64,000 nt of DNA from VRUE01 sp963697805. Its GTDB lineage: Bacteria > Actinomycetota > Thermoleophilia > Solirubrobacterales > 70-9. The stretch spans positions 62,001-126,000 of the forward strand of contig CAVOPB010000005.1 of assembly GCA_963697805.1 (NCBI GenBank), in the 5' to 3' direction. A program made the position numbers and the translations under genes. The notes under the pieces are model-generated. The model made no database searches. It was not told the origin of the DNA and saw only the letters and a program-made list of their open reading frames with translations. This document shows, piece after piece, positions 8,519 through 16,541 of the stretch. The first letter of the stretch is position 1. Each line of letters starts with the position of its first letter.

Positions 8519-9880
8519 CTAGCGTTCAACCGCGTAAAGGCACCAGGCGCCGGGTGCGCCCTTCAGGTCGTGAACCCCACGCTCGGCGAACTCCAGGCCC
8601 GAGCCGACCACGAGCTCCCTGACCGTGCTGGAAACGCAGACCTCCCCGGGGTCGGCGAGGGCGCCGATGCGAGCGCCGATATTGACCGCCATCCCGCTGA
8701 CGTCGTCATCGATCAACTCGACCTCACCGGTGTGGACGCCGGCCCGCACATCGATGCCGATCCCTCGCAGCTCATCCCGGATCGCCGCGGCGCAGCGGAT
8801 TGCGCGGGCGGGACCGTCGAACGTCGCGAGGAACCCGTCACCGAGTGTCTTCACCTCGCCGCCTCGGTGGATGGCCAACTGTCGGCGAACCACCATGTTG
8901 TGGCGCTCCAGCAGGTGACGCCAGCGTTGGTCTCCCAGCTCGCCCGTCCTCTCAGTGGAGCTGACGATGTCGGTGAAGAGCACCGTGGCCAGTGCCCGTT
9001 CGGGTTCGTGCGCGCGTCTGCTGCCGACCAGGAACTCCTCGACCTCGTCGATGAGTGCGTCCTGATCGCCCACCGTCACCAGGTGATCGCTGCCACACAG
9101 CTCCACGTAGCGGGCATCCGGGATCTGCTCCGCCAGGTAGGTGCCCTGCCCGACAGGGACGACCATGTCTTTCTGGCGATGGAGGATCAGGGTCGGCACC
9201 CGGATCGTCGGCAGAATCGGCCTGGCATCGAGCTCGCGGTAGAGGTCGAACAGAGCGACCGCCCCCGCGGGACTTGTCCCGTGGCGCAGGAGGCGGGCCC
9301 ACCAGCGTTCGAACTCCGGATATCCGTCGAGGCTCGGCGCCCAGAGGCTGGTTCCAACTGCACTGCCCCACTCCCGCGTCACCATCTCGAGAAATTCGTC
9401 CAGGGCCTCGACCGGTATCCCCTGGGGGTGATCGGGGGCCGCGAGAACTCGCGCGTAGGTTCCGTAGAGGACAAGGGAAGACACCAGGTCCGGATGGGTG
9501 GCCGCGAAGAGAGCGGACATCGGCCCGCCCTCTGAGATGCCGAAGACCACGGCCGACCCGCATCCCGCCGCCTCCATCACGGCCTTGAGGTCGTCCATCG
9601 AGTCCTCCAAGGTCGGTGGTCGCCCAGTCCGGTCCGAGAGGCCCTGGCCCCGCTTGTCGTAGACGACCAGCCGTGAGAAGGAGGTGAGCCGACGGAGAAA
9701 ACGAGCCGCATGCGGCTCCTCCCAGAAGAGATCGACATGGGAGACGAACCCCGGCACGAAGACGATGTCCACGGGCCCGTCGCCGTGCACCTGGTAGGCG
9801 ATGCTCACCCCGTCAGAGTCGGCGTAGTGGGTGGCTACCTCCGTCGCGCCGGCAACGGCCATTGCGGTCGCTGGTGCCAT
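8519..9880 (-). CDS. alpha/beta hydrolase fused to class III adenylate/guanylate cyclase
   Basis: A 453-residue two-domain protein. Residues 1 to about 270 form an alpha/beta hydrolase with the nucleophile elbow FGISEGG (Ser about 116) and a late GSDHL histidine. Residues about 290-453 form a class III nucleotidyl cyclase catalytic domain: LFTDIVSST supplies the first metal-binding Asp, LGDGFLATF the second, and AVNIGARIGALA is the following helix. It would make cAMP or cGMP in response to something the hydrolase domain binds. No transmembrane segment is visible. A close paralogue sits at the right edge of the window (63008-64000). Confidence 0.85.
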   Translation of the reverse strand: MAPATAMAVAGATEVATHYADSDGVSIAYQVHGDGPVDIVFVPGFVSHVDLFWEEPHAARFLRRLTSFSRLVVYDKRGQGLSDRTGRPPTLEDSMDDLKAVMEAAGCGSAVVFGISEGGPMSALFAATHPDLVSSLVLYGTYARVLAAPDHPQGIPVEALDEFLEMVTREWGSAVGTSLWAPSLDGYPEFERWWARLLRHGTSPAGAVALFDLYRELDARPILPTIRVPTLILHRQKDMVVPVGQGTYLAEQIPDARYVELCGSDHLVTVGDQDALIDEVEEFLVGSRRAHEPERALATVLFTDIVSSTERTGELGDQRWRHLLERHNMVVRRQLAIHRGGEVKTLGDGFLATFDGPARAIRCAAAIRDELRGIGIDVRAGVHTGEVELIDDDVSGMAVNIGARIGALADPGEVCVSSTVRELVVGSGLEFAERGVHDLKGAPGAWCLYAVER

Positions 9881-9885
9881 TGCCC

Positions 9886-10071
9886 TCAGATCCTGCCGTC
9901 GCCGTCGCTGGGGCCGCCGTTGTTGTCGGCGTCGTGGTCACCGAGGTTGTGCTGGATGATGCCGCGATGATTGTGGTGGTGGGAAGCGATCGCAATGGAA
10001 GTCGATCCACCCCCGACCATCGCCACGACGGCTGCCAGCGCCGCCAGTTTCTTTATGTGGGTTGTGAGCAT
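9886..10071 (-). CDS. small secreted His/Asp-rich peptide
   Basis: A 61-residue protein with a strong AAGGAG ribosome-binding site eight nt before ATG 10071. It has a basic N-terminus, a hydrophobic signal-like segment and a short mature part rich in His, Asn, Asp and Gly (ASHHHNHRGIIQHN). The His cluster could bind metal, but that is only a composition-based guess. It lies between the cyclase fusion and another exported protein on the same strand. I do not recognise the family. Confidence 0.55.
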   Translation of the reverse strand: MLTTHIKKLAALAAVVAMVGGGSTSIAIASHHHNHRGIIQHNLGDHDADNNGGPSDGDGRI

Positions 10072-10098
10072 CTGAGTTCTCCTTCTTGTGTGAATGGG

Positions 10099-10704
10099 TC
10101 AGGTTGTGAAGCTGTTGATGGCCTGCTCGATCGTCGGAGCCTCGGCCTCCCAGCGGGCCGGAGGCGCGGCGCCGACGATCACGGTCGTCGCCGACCGTCC
10201 GGAGACGATGCAGGCCATCTCGCGATAGCGATGGCCGCTCTCGGTGCGGTAGGAATCGAGCACACAGGAGCCGGTCGCCGACCGAAAACGCAGGTTGGTG
10301 GCGCCCGCCAGCAGTCTCACTTCGCGATCGCCCTCCTCCCCGTTGTGGTCGACCCGGAACTCGGTCCAGTTGCGGGGGTTCTCGGCTCCCTGGCGGGGCG
10401 TCGCGTTCAGATAGCCGGCAATCGCACCCGACGGGGTCCTCTGCACCACGGTGCGAGTACCCGCGTCTCCGTGTTCTCGCCGCCAGCCGGGCGGTACCGA
10501 GAGCCGGGCCGGTGAGTTCGGAAGGCGTGAGCTCGACCAGGCCGCCGGTGCGACCTCCGGCTGCAGCCAGGTGAAGGTGGAGGTGTGGAACATCGTCGGC
10601 CGCGCAGGGTCACGCGAGCCCCCCATGGCAGCGACGGCCACCACCAGGCCGACGACGGCGAGGGACGCTGCCGTCGTCGCGATCCTTCTGCCGTTCCGGT
10701 TCAT
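10099..10704 (-). CDS. membrane-anchored extracytoplasmic protein, unknown function
   Basis: A 201-residue protein with one N-terminal transmembrane anchor (IATTAASLAVVGLVVAVAAMGG). The soluble outer domain contains SARLSVPPGWRREHGDAG, CVLDSYRTESGHRYREMACIV (two cysteines that could pair) and a C-terminal EQAINSFTT helix. The arrangement resembles small actinobacterial PsbP/DUF-type exported domains, but I cannot assign it. It shares the strand of the small His-rich peptide gene, 27 bp downstream. Confidence 0.6.
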   Translation of the reverse strand: MNRNGRRIATTAASLAVVGLVVAVAAMGGSRDPARPTMFHTSTFTWLQPEVAPAAWSSSRLPNSPARLSVPPGWRREHGDAGTRTVVQRTPSGAIAGYLNATPRQGAENPRNWTEFRVDHNGEEGDREVRLLAGATNLRFRSATGSCVLDSYRTESGHRYREMACIVSGRSATTVIVGAAPPARWEAEAPTIEQAINSFTT

Positions 10705-10783
10705 GCAGCGGTCTACGGCTGCCGCGGCGAATCAGTTCGCCTATGAGTTGCTTGTCACAGAGGGCCCGGTCGCCAGGAACGCG

Positions 10784-11398
10784 TCACTTTTCCTTCAGCA
10801 CCGAGTACCAGACACGCTCCGCCACCCTGACGATGTTGTCACCGGTCCTTGCCAGGCGGCGATACAGCTCGCGGCGGGCAGCGATCTCCCTCAGGTCCTG
10901 GACGCCGATCAGATCTGACATTGCTCTGCGGTAGCTGTGCTGGAGGTGGCGCTGGTCCTTGACGGCACGGTCGGCTTCGGCGGTTGCGATTTCGCGGTCA
11001 CCGTGGGCGAACATTGCCAGCGCCCGGGCGAGTCGTGAGGTTCCTTCGACCAACTGCGTCGACATCTCGGCGGTGGCCGGATTGGGTGCCGTGTGCATGG
11101 CCTCGGCCTCGCCGACGATGTTCTTGGCGCTGTCCAAGATCTCATCGAGCCCACTCGAGAGATCGAAGATGTCCTCCGGCTCCAGCGGTGTCGAGAAGGC
11201 CTCCGAGAGGGCCTTGCGTAGCTTCCGCTTGCGCTTGTCCGCCTTGTGCTCGAGCTTGCGCAATCGTTCGGCGGCCGCCGTCTCCCCGTCCGCCCAGGCA
11301 GCCAGTTCTTCCATGCCTTCCACGGTAATCGCCGCCTGTTCGCTCAGCATCCCGAGCACGTCAGCCGACTGCGGCAGAAACCAATGGTTGCGGCTCAT
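10784..11398 (-). CDS. DUF47/PhoU-like regulator of PiT transporter
   Basis: A 204-residue all-helical protein of the DUF47 (PF01865) family, opening MSRNHWFLPQSADVLGMLSEQA with acidic helices such as LEHKADKRKRKLRKAL and IFDLSSGLDEILDSAKNIV. DUF47 proteins are PhoU-like and are encoded next to PiT transporters, whose uptake they are thought to control. The ATG overlaps the stop of the upstream PiT gene by 4 nt (ATGA), which supports a paired function at the membrane. Confidence 0.85.
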   Translation of the reverse strand: MSRNHWFLPQSADVLGMLSEQAAITVEGMEELAAWADGETAAAERLRKLEHKADKRKRKLRKALSEAFSTPLEPEDIFDLSSGLDEILDSAKNIVGEAEAMHTAPNPATAEMSTQLVEGTSRLARALAMFAHGDREIATAEADRAVKDQRHLQHSYRRAMSDLIGVQDLREIAARRELYRRLARTGDNIVRVAERVWYSVLKEK

Positions 11399-12399
11399 CC
11401 CAATCCTCTCCAGATCAAGAGCATTATCGCCCCGAACGCTGCCGAGGCTGGAAGCGTGAAGAGCCAGGCGAAGCCGATCGAGCGGACCACGCTCCAGCGG
11501 ACGTGATGCCAGCGATGCCGGCCACCGCCGACGCCGACGACCGATGACGCGACGACCTGGGTCGTCGAGACCGGGGCGCCGAGGTAGGAGGCGGGAAGGA
11601 TCACCGCGGTCGAGGCGCTCTGGCTGGCGAACCCGTCAATCGCGGCCAGACGAAATATCCGCCTGCCGATCGTGGTGATGATTCGCCAGCCACCCATCGC
11701 CGTGCCAACGGTGAGGGCCCCTCCGCAGGAGAACTTGACCCAGAGGGGCACCGTGAGCGTGTCGATGTGGCCGCTGGCGAGCAGGAGTGCGGCGATCACG
11801 CCCATCGCCTTCTGAGCATCGTTGGCGCCGTGGCCGAAGGACAGGGCCGCGGACATCACCCACTCGGCGCCGCGGATCGGAGTCCTGACGCGCTGGGTTG
11901 CCCGGCTTAGCAGGTGTCGGTTCAGGCGCGCGAACAGCAGCCCGAACCCGACCCCGAGGAGAGGCGAGACAGCAAGCACGATCAGGACCCCGAGGACGCC
12001 GACCGGCTTCCAGCCTTCGAGGCCGCCCCACCGGATCGCGTCGACGCCCGCCTCGGCGACCGCAGATCCGACCAGCCCCCCGACCAGCGCGTGCGCTGAA
12101 CTGGAGGGCAATCCGCGCCACCAGGTCAGAAGGTTCCAGATCGTCGCGGCGAGCACCCCGGCGCCGATGACCTCGACGGCCTCATCGGGTGTGACGGTGA
12201 CGATTCCGGCGATCGTGTCCGCCACCGCGGTGCCGACCAGAAGGGCGCCGAGCATATTGAAGACGGCGGCGAGGACTATCGCCTGTCCCGGCCGTGCGCC
12301 CCGCGTCGCGACGAGGGTGGCGATCGCATTGGCGGCATCGTGGAAGCCGTTTGTCAGCGCGAAGCCGATGCAGATGGCGATCGCGAGGCCGAGTTCCAC
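11395..12399 (-). CDS. PiT-family inorganic phosphate (or sulfate) transporter
   Basis: A 334-residue polytopic permease with the two inverted PiT signatures: FALTNGFHDAANAIATLV near the N-terminus and SFGHGANDAQKAMG in the second half. PiT proteins carry phosphate with H+ or Na+; the Bacillus CysP branch carries sulfate. It lies 21 bp after the DsrE gene of a sulfur-relay operon and is 4-nt coupled to DUF47, so it may be part of one five-gene leftward transcript. DUF47 pairing favours phosphate, while the operon context leaves sulfur oxyanions open. Confidence 0.85.
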   Translation of the reverse strand: MELGLAIAICIGFALTNGFHDAANAIATLVATRGARPGQAIVLAAVFNMLGALLVGTAVADTIAGIVTVTPDEAVEVIGAGVLAATIWNLLTWWRGLPSSSAHALVGGLVGSAVAEAGVDAIRWGGLEGWKPVGVLGVLIVLAVSPLLGVGFGLLFARLNRHLLSRATQRVRTPIRGAEWVMSAALSFGHGANDAQKAMGVIAALLLASGHIDTLTVPLWVKFSCGGALTVGTAMGGWRIITTIGRRIFRLAAIDGFASQSASTAVILPASYLGAPVSTTQVVASSVVGVGGGRHRWHHVRWSVVRSIGFAWLFTLPASAAFGAIMLLIWRGLG

Positions 12400-12420
12400 G
12401 CAGGACAGCTTGACTGCTCG

Positions 12421-12918
12421 CTAGGTGAAGATCACCTGACCGCCGGCGGCGAGACCGTAGAACTCGCCGACGGTGATGATCTCCTCGACCTGTGGGATGA
12501 AGTCGTCCTTGCTCAGACCGAACAGGTCCACCGATGCCTTGCATCCATACAGGCGCCCGCCGGAGTCGGCAATCATCTCGACGAACTCGGGGATCGGCGG
12601 TATGTCGAGTTTCTCCATCTCTTGGGCGAGCTTGTGGGTGACCAACGCGGAGACTCCGGGCACCCCTCCGGCCCAGGTGGCGAGGTGAAGGCCCGGGTTG
12701 CCGACCGTGGCGACCTTGACGTGCTCGTGTTTTGCCCTATTGATCGCGTCGAGCCCGAAGAAGGTGAAGAAGACGTTTGCCTCGATGCCCTCCATCCGTG
12801 CGCCGTTGGCCATGATCAGGCCCGGATAGATACCCTCAAGCGAGCCCTTGGAAACGATGATCGAGACCTTCTGAATCGGCTCCGGATTGGACACTGTGCT
12901 CTCAGCTTGCTCAGTCAA
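12421..12918 (-). CDS. DsrE/DsrF/DrsH-like sulfur-relay protein
   Basis: A 165-residue DsrE-like protein. I chose TTG 12918 because AGGAAGGGAGG sits 5-8 nt upstream; an in-frame ATG at 12942 lacks this spacing and lies inside the preceding gene. Seen: an N-terminal VSIIVSKGSLEGIYPGLIMANGA strand-helix and a FFTFFGLDAI segment, and a conserved-looking Cys126 in GGRLYGCKAS. DsrE2-type proteins pass persulfide sulfur to partners such as DsrC/TusE. It follows the TusE gene and precedes the PiT gene. Confidence 0.85.
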   Translation of the reverse strand: MTEQAESTVSNPEPIQKVSIIVSKGSLEGIYPGLIMANGARMEGIEANVFFTFFGLDAINRAKHEHVKVATVGNPGLHLATWAGGVPGVSALVTHKLAQEMEKLDIPPIPEFVEMIADSGGRLYGCKASVDLFGLSKDDFIPQVEEIITVGEFYGLAAGGQVIFT

Positions 12919-12932
12919 AGGATCCTCCCTTC

Positions 12933-13250
12933 CTATATGCATCCACGCGGCTTGGGGATGCCGGCGATCTTGGCCGCTAGCTTCGCCGGCCCTTTCGGGA
13001 ACAACTCGTAGAGCTCCTTGATCGGCACTCCCGAGGCTTTTCCAAGCGTCCTGATCGAGGGGGCTGTGCCGCTCTCGAGGTAGGTGTCGCGCATGTAGCG
13101 GATCACCAGCCAGTGGCGGTCGCTGAGATGCTCGATACCGGCCTCGGCGGCGATCTCCTGGGCGATCTGCTCGTTCCACTGCTCTGGCTGTTGCAGAAAG
13201 CCCTCGAGGTCGACCTCCACTGGGGTGCCGGCGTAGGTGAGCGTGCTCAT
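12933..13250 (-). CDS. TusE/DsrC-family sulfur carrier
   Basis: A 105-residue TusE/DsrC homologue: LDGFLQQPEQW-like opening, the LSDRHWLVIRYMRDTYLESG helix, a GTAPSIRTL segment, LYELFPKGPAKLAAKIAG and the C-terminal PRGCI. The only Cys is the penultimate residue 104, the sulfur-accepting Cys of the flexible arm. The second DsrC Cys about ten residues earlier is absent, so it is TusE-type rather than full DsrC. Its ATG overlaps the stop of the upstream flavoprotein gene (ATGA). It probably carries persulfide sulfur between that flavoprotein and DsrE. Confidence 0.9.
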   Translation of the reverse strand: MSTLTYAGTPVEVDLEGFLQQPEQWNEQIAQEIAAEAGIEHLSDRHWLVIRYMRDTYLESGTAPSIRTLGKASGVPIKELYELFPKGPAKLAAKIAGIPKPRGCI

Positions 13251-14509
13251 CGGCTGCCAACCTCTCCCCCTGGAACCGCCCGCTTGCCCGCCATTGACAT
13301 CTTCGTGCCGATGCCGGGGATGTCGCGGCCGGGCAGCAGCATGTGCCAGTACAGGGGCTGGAAGGCGAGCTTGCCGAGATGGTTCAGGCGCGACTCGCGG
13401 AGCAGCGGCAGCGGGCCGATGTGGGGCTCGGGATAGCGACCGGGGAGCGGCTCGGTCTCGTAATTGAAGTCGATCAGCAGCGCCTTGTGGAAGCCGCTCT
13501 CGATGAAGCAGTTGACGTGGCCGTCGTAGCTACCCTCGAGCTCCTCGCCATCGAGGAAGCGCTTGATGTTCGCGGTCAGCGTCTCGCCCTCGAAATGCGT
13601 GGCCGACCCGGCCTTCGAGGTCGGCAGGCTCGCCGCGTCACCGATCGCAAAGACGTTGGGCGCCGCCTTGCTCTGCAGCGTGTGGATGTCGGCGGGGATG
13701 AATCCGAGCTCATCGCCGAGGCCAGGGGAACGGGCGACGAAGGGTGCGCCACCGTGGAGCGGAACGCTGACCAGAAGATCGAAGGGGATCTCACGCTCGT
13801 CCCAACTGATCAGCCGGCCGTTGGATCCGTCGACCTGCCCGGTCGCGAACTCCGTCTCCACCGCAATGCCCCTTTTCTCGAGCATCCCGCCGAGGTGCTC
13901 GGCCGCGATCGGCTTGGTGAAGGCGGCGTCGAGCGGGGTCACATAGGTGATCTCGACCTCGGAGCGCACGCCGCGCTCCTGGAAAAACCAATCGGCAAGG
14001 AAGCAGAACTCGAGCGGAGCGACGGGACACTTGATCGGCATGTCGATGAGGTTCACCACCAGCCGCCCGCGATCGAAGGAGCGCAGCGCCTCGCGCAGCG
14101 CCACCGCGTCCTCGACCGAGTAGAAGGAGAACACGCTCTCGCCCCAGCCGGGGCCCCTCAGCCCCTCGGTCTCATCGAATAGCAGCGAGGCGCCGCTGGC
14201 GATCACCAACGCGTCGTAGGTCAGCGTCGAGCCGTCGTCAAGATGGACTTCGTTGAGGGCGGTCTCGACCCGGTTGACCTCGACCTGGCGGAACTCGATC
14301 TCGGAGTGCAACTGCTCACGACGCGACCGGACGATCCCGTCCGCCTCCTCGAGGCCGAAGGGGACGAACAGCAGGCCGGGCTGGTAGACGTGGCGGCCGT
14401 CGCGGTCGACGACGATGATCTCGGCCTCGTCTCCGTAGAGCCTGTGAAGGCGGTTCGCGACAAGCGTCCCACCGGTCCCCGCTCCGACGATGACGATGTG
14501 GTGACTCAT
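13247..14509 (-). CDS. sulfide:quinone oxidoreductase-like NAD(P)/FAD flavoprotein
   Basis: A 420-residue pyridine-nucleotide-disulfide-fold flavoprotein. The FAD motif IVGAGTGGT is at residues 7-15 and the second FAD contact FAIGDAASLPTSKAG at about 288-301. SQR-like cysteines are seen at C161 (IKCPVAP), C169 and C334 (HVNCF). The C-terminus has a hydrophobic/aromatic LAFQPLYWHMLLPG segment that could contact membrane. SQR-family enzymes oxidise sulfide and pass electrons to quinone. The coupled tusE and dsrE genes support a sulfur substrate and persulfide hand-off; true SQR activity is inferred. Confidence 0.8.
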   Translation of the reverse strand: MSHHIVIVGAGTGGTLVANRLHRLYGDEAEIIVVDRDGRHVYQPGLLFVPFGLEEADGIVRSRREQLHSEIEFRQVEVNRVETALNEVHLDDGSTLTYDALVIASGASLLFDETEGLRGPGWGESVFSFYSVEDAVALREALRSFDRGRLVVNLIDMPIKCPVAPLEFCFLADWFFQERGVRSEVEITYVTPLDAAFTKPIAAEHLGGMLEKRGIAVETEFATGQVDGSNGRLISWDEREIPFDLLVSVPLHGGAPFVARSPGLGDELGFIPADIHTLQSKAAPNVFAIGDAASLPTSKAGSATHFEGETLTANIKRFLDGEELEGSYDGHVNCFIESGFHKALLIDFNYETEPLPGRYPEPHIGPLPLLRESRLNHLGKLAFQPLYWHMLLPGRDIPGIGTKMSMAGKRAVPGGEVGSR

Positions 14510-14590
14510 GCCCAGATTCTGCGCCGTGCCGCTCCTCAGTGCATCCGTGGAAAACCGCAGAACCGCTTGGGTTGCTCTCTATGCCGCGGG

Positions 14591-15082
14591 TTAGCCCGAA
14601 AGCGGAAAGTCAGGATCCGGGTGGAAGCTGGCGTCATTGGAGAGCAGTCCTTTCCCGGGAACGAAATTAAGCTCGAGCCTGATGCCTTCTGGATCCCGGA
14701 AGGATGTGGAGTAATAGCCCGGCGCCCACGGACCTTCCACCGGCGCCCGGACTATTTCCACGTCCAAGCCCCGGAGAAATGAGTACAGGGTGTCGACGTC
14801 CTCGCGTCGCCGGGCTCGGAAGCAGAGGTGGTCGATACCCGGGGCGGTCTCCTCGTGGGCGGCGCCGGCGTGCTCCGGATCGGCGAGCCGAATGCCGAGC
14901 GCAGTACGACCGCCTACGTAGTAGACGAACTCGTCGGAGCGAGGTTCAACGGCCTGAAGACCGAGAAAGGGCATGAGCTGGTCGTAGAACTCGATGCACT
15001 CGGCGATCCGATTGACCCTGAGGATGACATGTGCCACGCCGTTTATCTCCAGCCCGGTGCCGGAATTTGTCGCTTCGCTCAT
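14591..15082 (-). CDS. VOC (glyoxalase/dioxygenase) superfamily protein
   Basis: A 163-residue protein with two beta-alpha-beta-beta-beta modules. The metal ligands expected of the family are visible: VAHVILRV near the start, GIDHLCFRA mid-protein and GIRLELNFV near the end. The segment SFRDPEGIRLE is the usual VOC signature. The reaction is unknown; relatives include glyoxalase I, extradiol dioxygenases and fosfomycin-resistance enzymes. It is divergent from the nucleotidyltransferase pair, with 60 bp between. Confidence 0.8.
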   Translation of the reverse strand: MSEATNSGTGLEINGVAHVILRVNRIAECIEFYDQLMPFLGLQAVEPRSDEFVYYVGGRTALGIRLADPEHAGAAHEETAPGIDHLCFRARRREDVDTLYSFLRGLDVEIVRAPVEGPWAPGYYSTSFRDPEGIRLELNFVPGKGLLSNDASFHPDPDFPLSG

Positions 15083-15142
15083 GCCGCCAGACTATTCCCA
15101 AACATCGCTGCCTCAATCCCGAGGGCCGCTACCCTCAACCGT

Positions 15143-15427
15143 GTGAGAATTCTCGCGGGCATAGAGGCACTTCCGGGTGGCGACCTGGTTCGGCGCGGAG
15201 TCACAGATCTGGACGCCGGCAATGATTCGGTCGAGGCACTTCTTGTTTCGATCGGCGCCCCGCGGCTGCGCTCCCTGGGCGTGGACCTGCCCGCGACAAT
15301 TGCCTCACCCGAGCACAAGCTCTACGAGGTCCTCGCCCGCGAGGGGGGCGACTCGGCGCACTCCCGCTACAACGCCCTGATCCGCCGGCTCGTCAGCTTC
15401 GAGCGAGCGGCTGTATGCGCGAGCTAG
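15143..15427 (+). CDS. small protein upstream of nucleotidyltransferase (possible antitoxin)
   Basis: A 94-residue protein starting at GTG 15143. Seen: RRGVTDLDAGNDSVEALLVSIG and a C-terminal HSRYNALIRRLVSFERAAVCAS helix. I do not recognise a named domain. Its 3' end overlaps the start of the nucleotidyltransferase gene by 13 nt, the tight coupling typical of two-component toxin-antitoxin pairs. The antitoxin role is inferred from position only. Confidence 0.6.
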   Translation: MRILAGIEALPGGDLVRRGVTDLDAGNDSVEALLVSIGAPRLRSLGVDLPATIASPEHKLYEVLAREGGDSAHSRYNALIRRLVSFERAAVCAS

Positions 15428-15945
15428 CCGACTCGACCCGCATCGAGCGATTCATGAACGAGCTGGGCCGGGCGGTCCAGATCGACAGCCACGTCTACTT
15501 CACCGGAGGGGCGACCGCCGTGCTCCAGGGCTGGCGGGACACGACCATCGACGTCGACATCAAGTTGATTCCCGACCGTGAGGAGATCCTGCGCGAGATC
15601 CCGAGGCTGAAGGAGGAGCTAAATCTCAATGTCGAGCTGGCCGCCCCTTCTGACTTCATTCCCCTTCCCCCGGGATGGGAGGACCGGAGCCCGCTGATAC
15701 GCCGCGAGGGCAGGGTCACCTTTCACCACTTCGATCCAGTCGCTCAGGCGCTTTCCAAGATCGAGCGCGGTCACGCTCAGGACCTGCAGGATGTGGAAGA
15801 GTTGATCGCCCGCGGGCTGGTGGATCCCTCTGACCTTCGAGCCCAATTCGAGGCGATCGAGCCTGAGCTGTATCGCTTCCCGGCGATCGATCCGGCGTCG
15901 TTCCGCCAAGCGCTCCAGGCCCACCTGCGACCAGATGAGTCCTAA
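15415..15945 (+). CDS. DUF6036-like nucleotidyltransferase (possible toxin)
   Basis: A 176-residue protein with a nucleotidyltransferase core: FTGGATAVLQGWRDT followed by the metal-binding DVDIKL (GG-x-D-x-D layout). It ends with a helical QALSKIERGHAQDLQDVEELI segment like those of DUF6036/AbiEii-type proteins. Family members transfer nucleotides to tRNA or protein, several as toxins. It overlaps the small upstream gene and is convergent with the next gene; the two 3' ends overlap by 4 nt. Confidence 0.75.
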   Translation: MRELADSTRIERFMNELGRAVQIDSHVYFTGGATAVLQGWRDTTIDVDIKLIPDREEILREIPRLKEELNLNVELAAPSDFIPLPPGWEDRSPLIRREGRVTFHHFDPVAQALSKIERGHAQDLQDVEELIARGLVDPSDLRAQFEAIEPELYRFPAIDPASFRQALQAHLRPDES

Positions 15946-16520
15946 GCGCCGAGCCGATCCGCGAGGCGCTCGACGAGCCAGAGGTCGTACACGTAGCCCT
16001 GAGGGTTTCCCTTCATCTTGATCGGCCGGCGGGCGAGGATTCCGTCCGGCCCTCCCTCGACCTCGAGATCGCGCCAAACGTCGGGAGCGGGCGCCAGCCC
16101 GGCGAGGAGCTCTTCGACCTCAGAAGGCGCGCCCGGCTCGGCCACGACGCGACCATCGTCTTCGCGGAGCTGGAACGGCCCGACCGACGCCTGAACCTGG
16201 ACCTCGTTGGCGCCCCGATCGCGCCACGCGGAGGGAACCACGCCCATCCGCAGGGCCACGTCTCGCCCATGTCGGGTCCCGCTGAATTCGGTCGCGGGCA
16301 TATCGCTGGTCGTCTGGGACAGTTCCCGTTCCTCGCCGAGCCCAAGTTCCTGGGTGATCGTCGAGGGATCGTCGGCGGGCGGCTCGGTCTTGAGCGCCTC
16401 CCACACGACCTCCCAATCGAGGGCGCCCGGGTCATCGATCTCCGCGGCGCGTCCGCGCATCTGAGCCGGAGACGGCCCGCTGCGTTCAGCGTCCTTCGAT
16501 TTGCGACTGAAAAGGCCCAA
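15942..16520 (-). CDS. hypothetical cytoplasmic protein
   Basis: A 192-residue acidic protein beginning MGLFSRKSKDAERSG. Visible parts are an ALDWEVVWEALKTEPP segment, VGPFQLREDDGRVVAEPG and a C-terminal YVYDLWLVERLADRLGA. No membrane segment or known motif is seen. The basic N-terminus could be a membrane-surface or nucleic-acid contact. The 3' end overlaps the nucleotidyltransferase gene on the other strand by 4 nt. I cannot assign a function. Confidence 0.6.
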   Translation of the reverse strand: MGLFSRKSKDAERSGPSPAQMRGRAAEIDDPGALDWEVVWEALKTEPPADDPSTITQELGLGEERELSQTTSDMPATEFSGTRHGRDVALRMGVVPSAWRDRGANEVQVQASVGPFQLREDDGRVVAEPGAPSEVEELLAGLAPAPDVWRDLEVEGGPDGILARRPIKMKGNPQGYVYDLWLVERLADRLGA

Positions 16521-16541
16521 CCCACCGGAGTCTAGCCGTGG

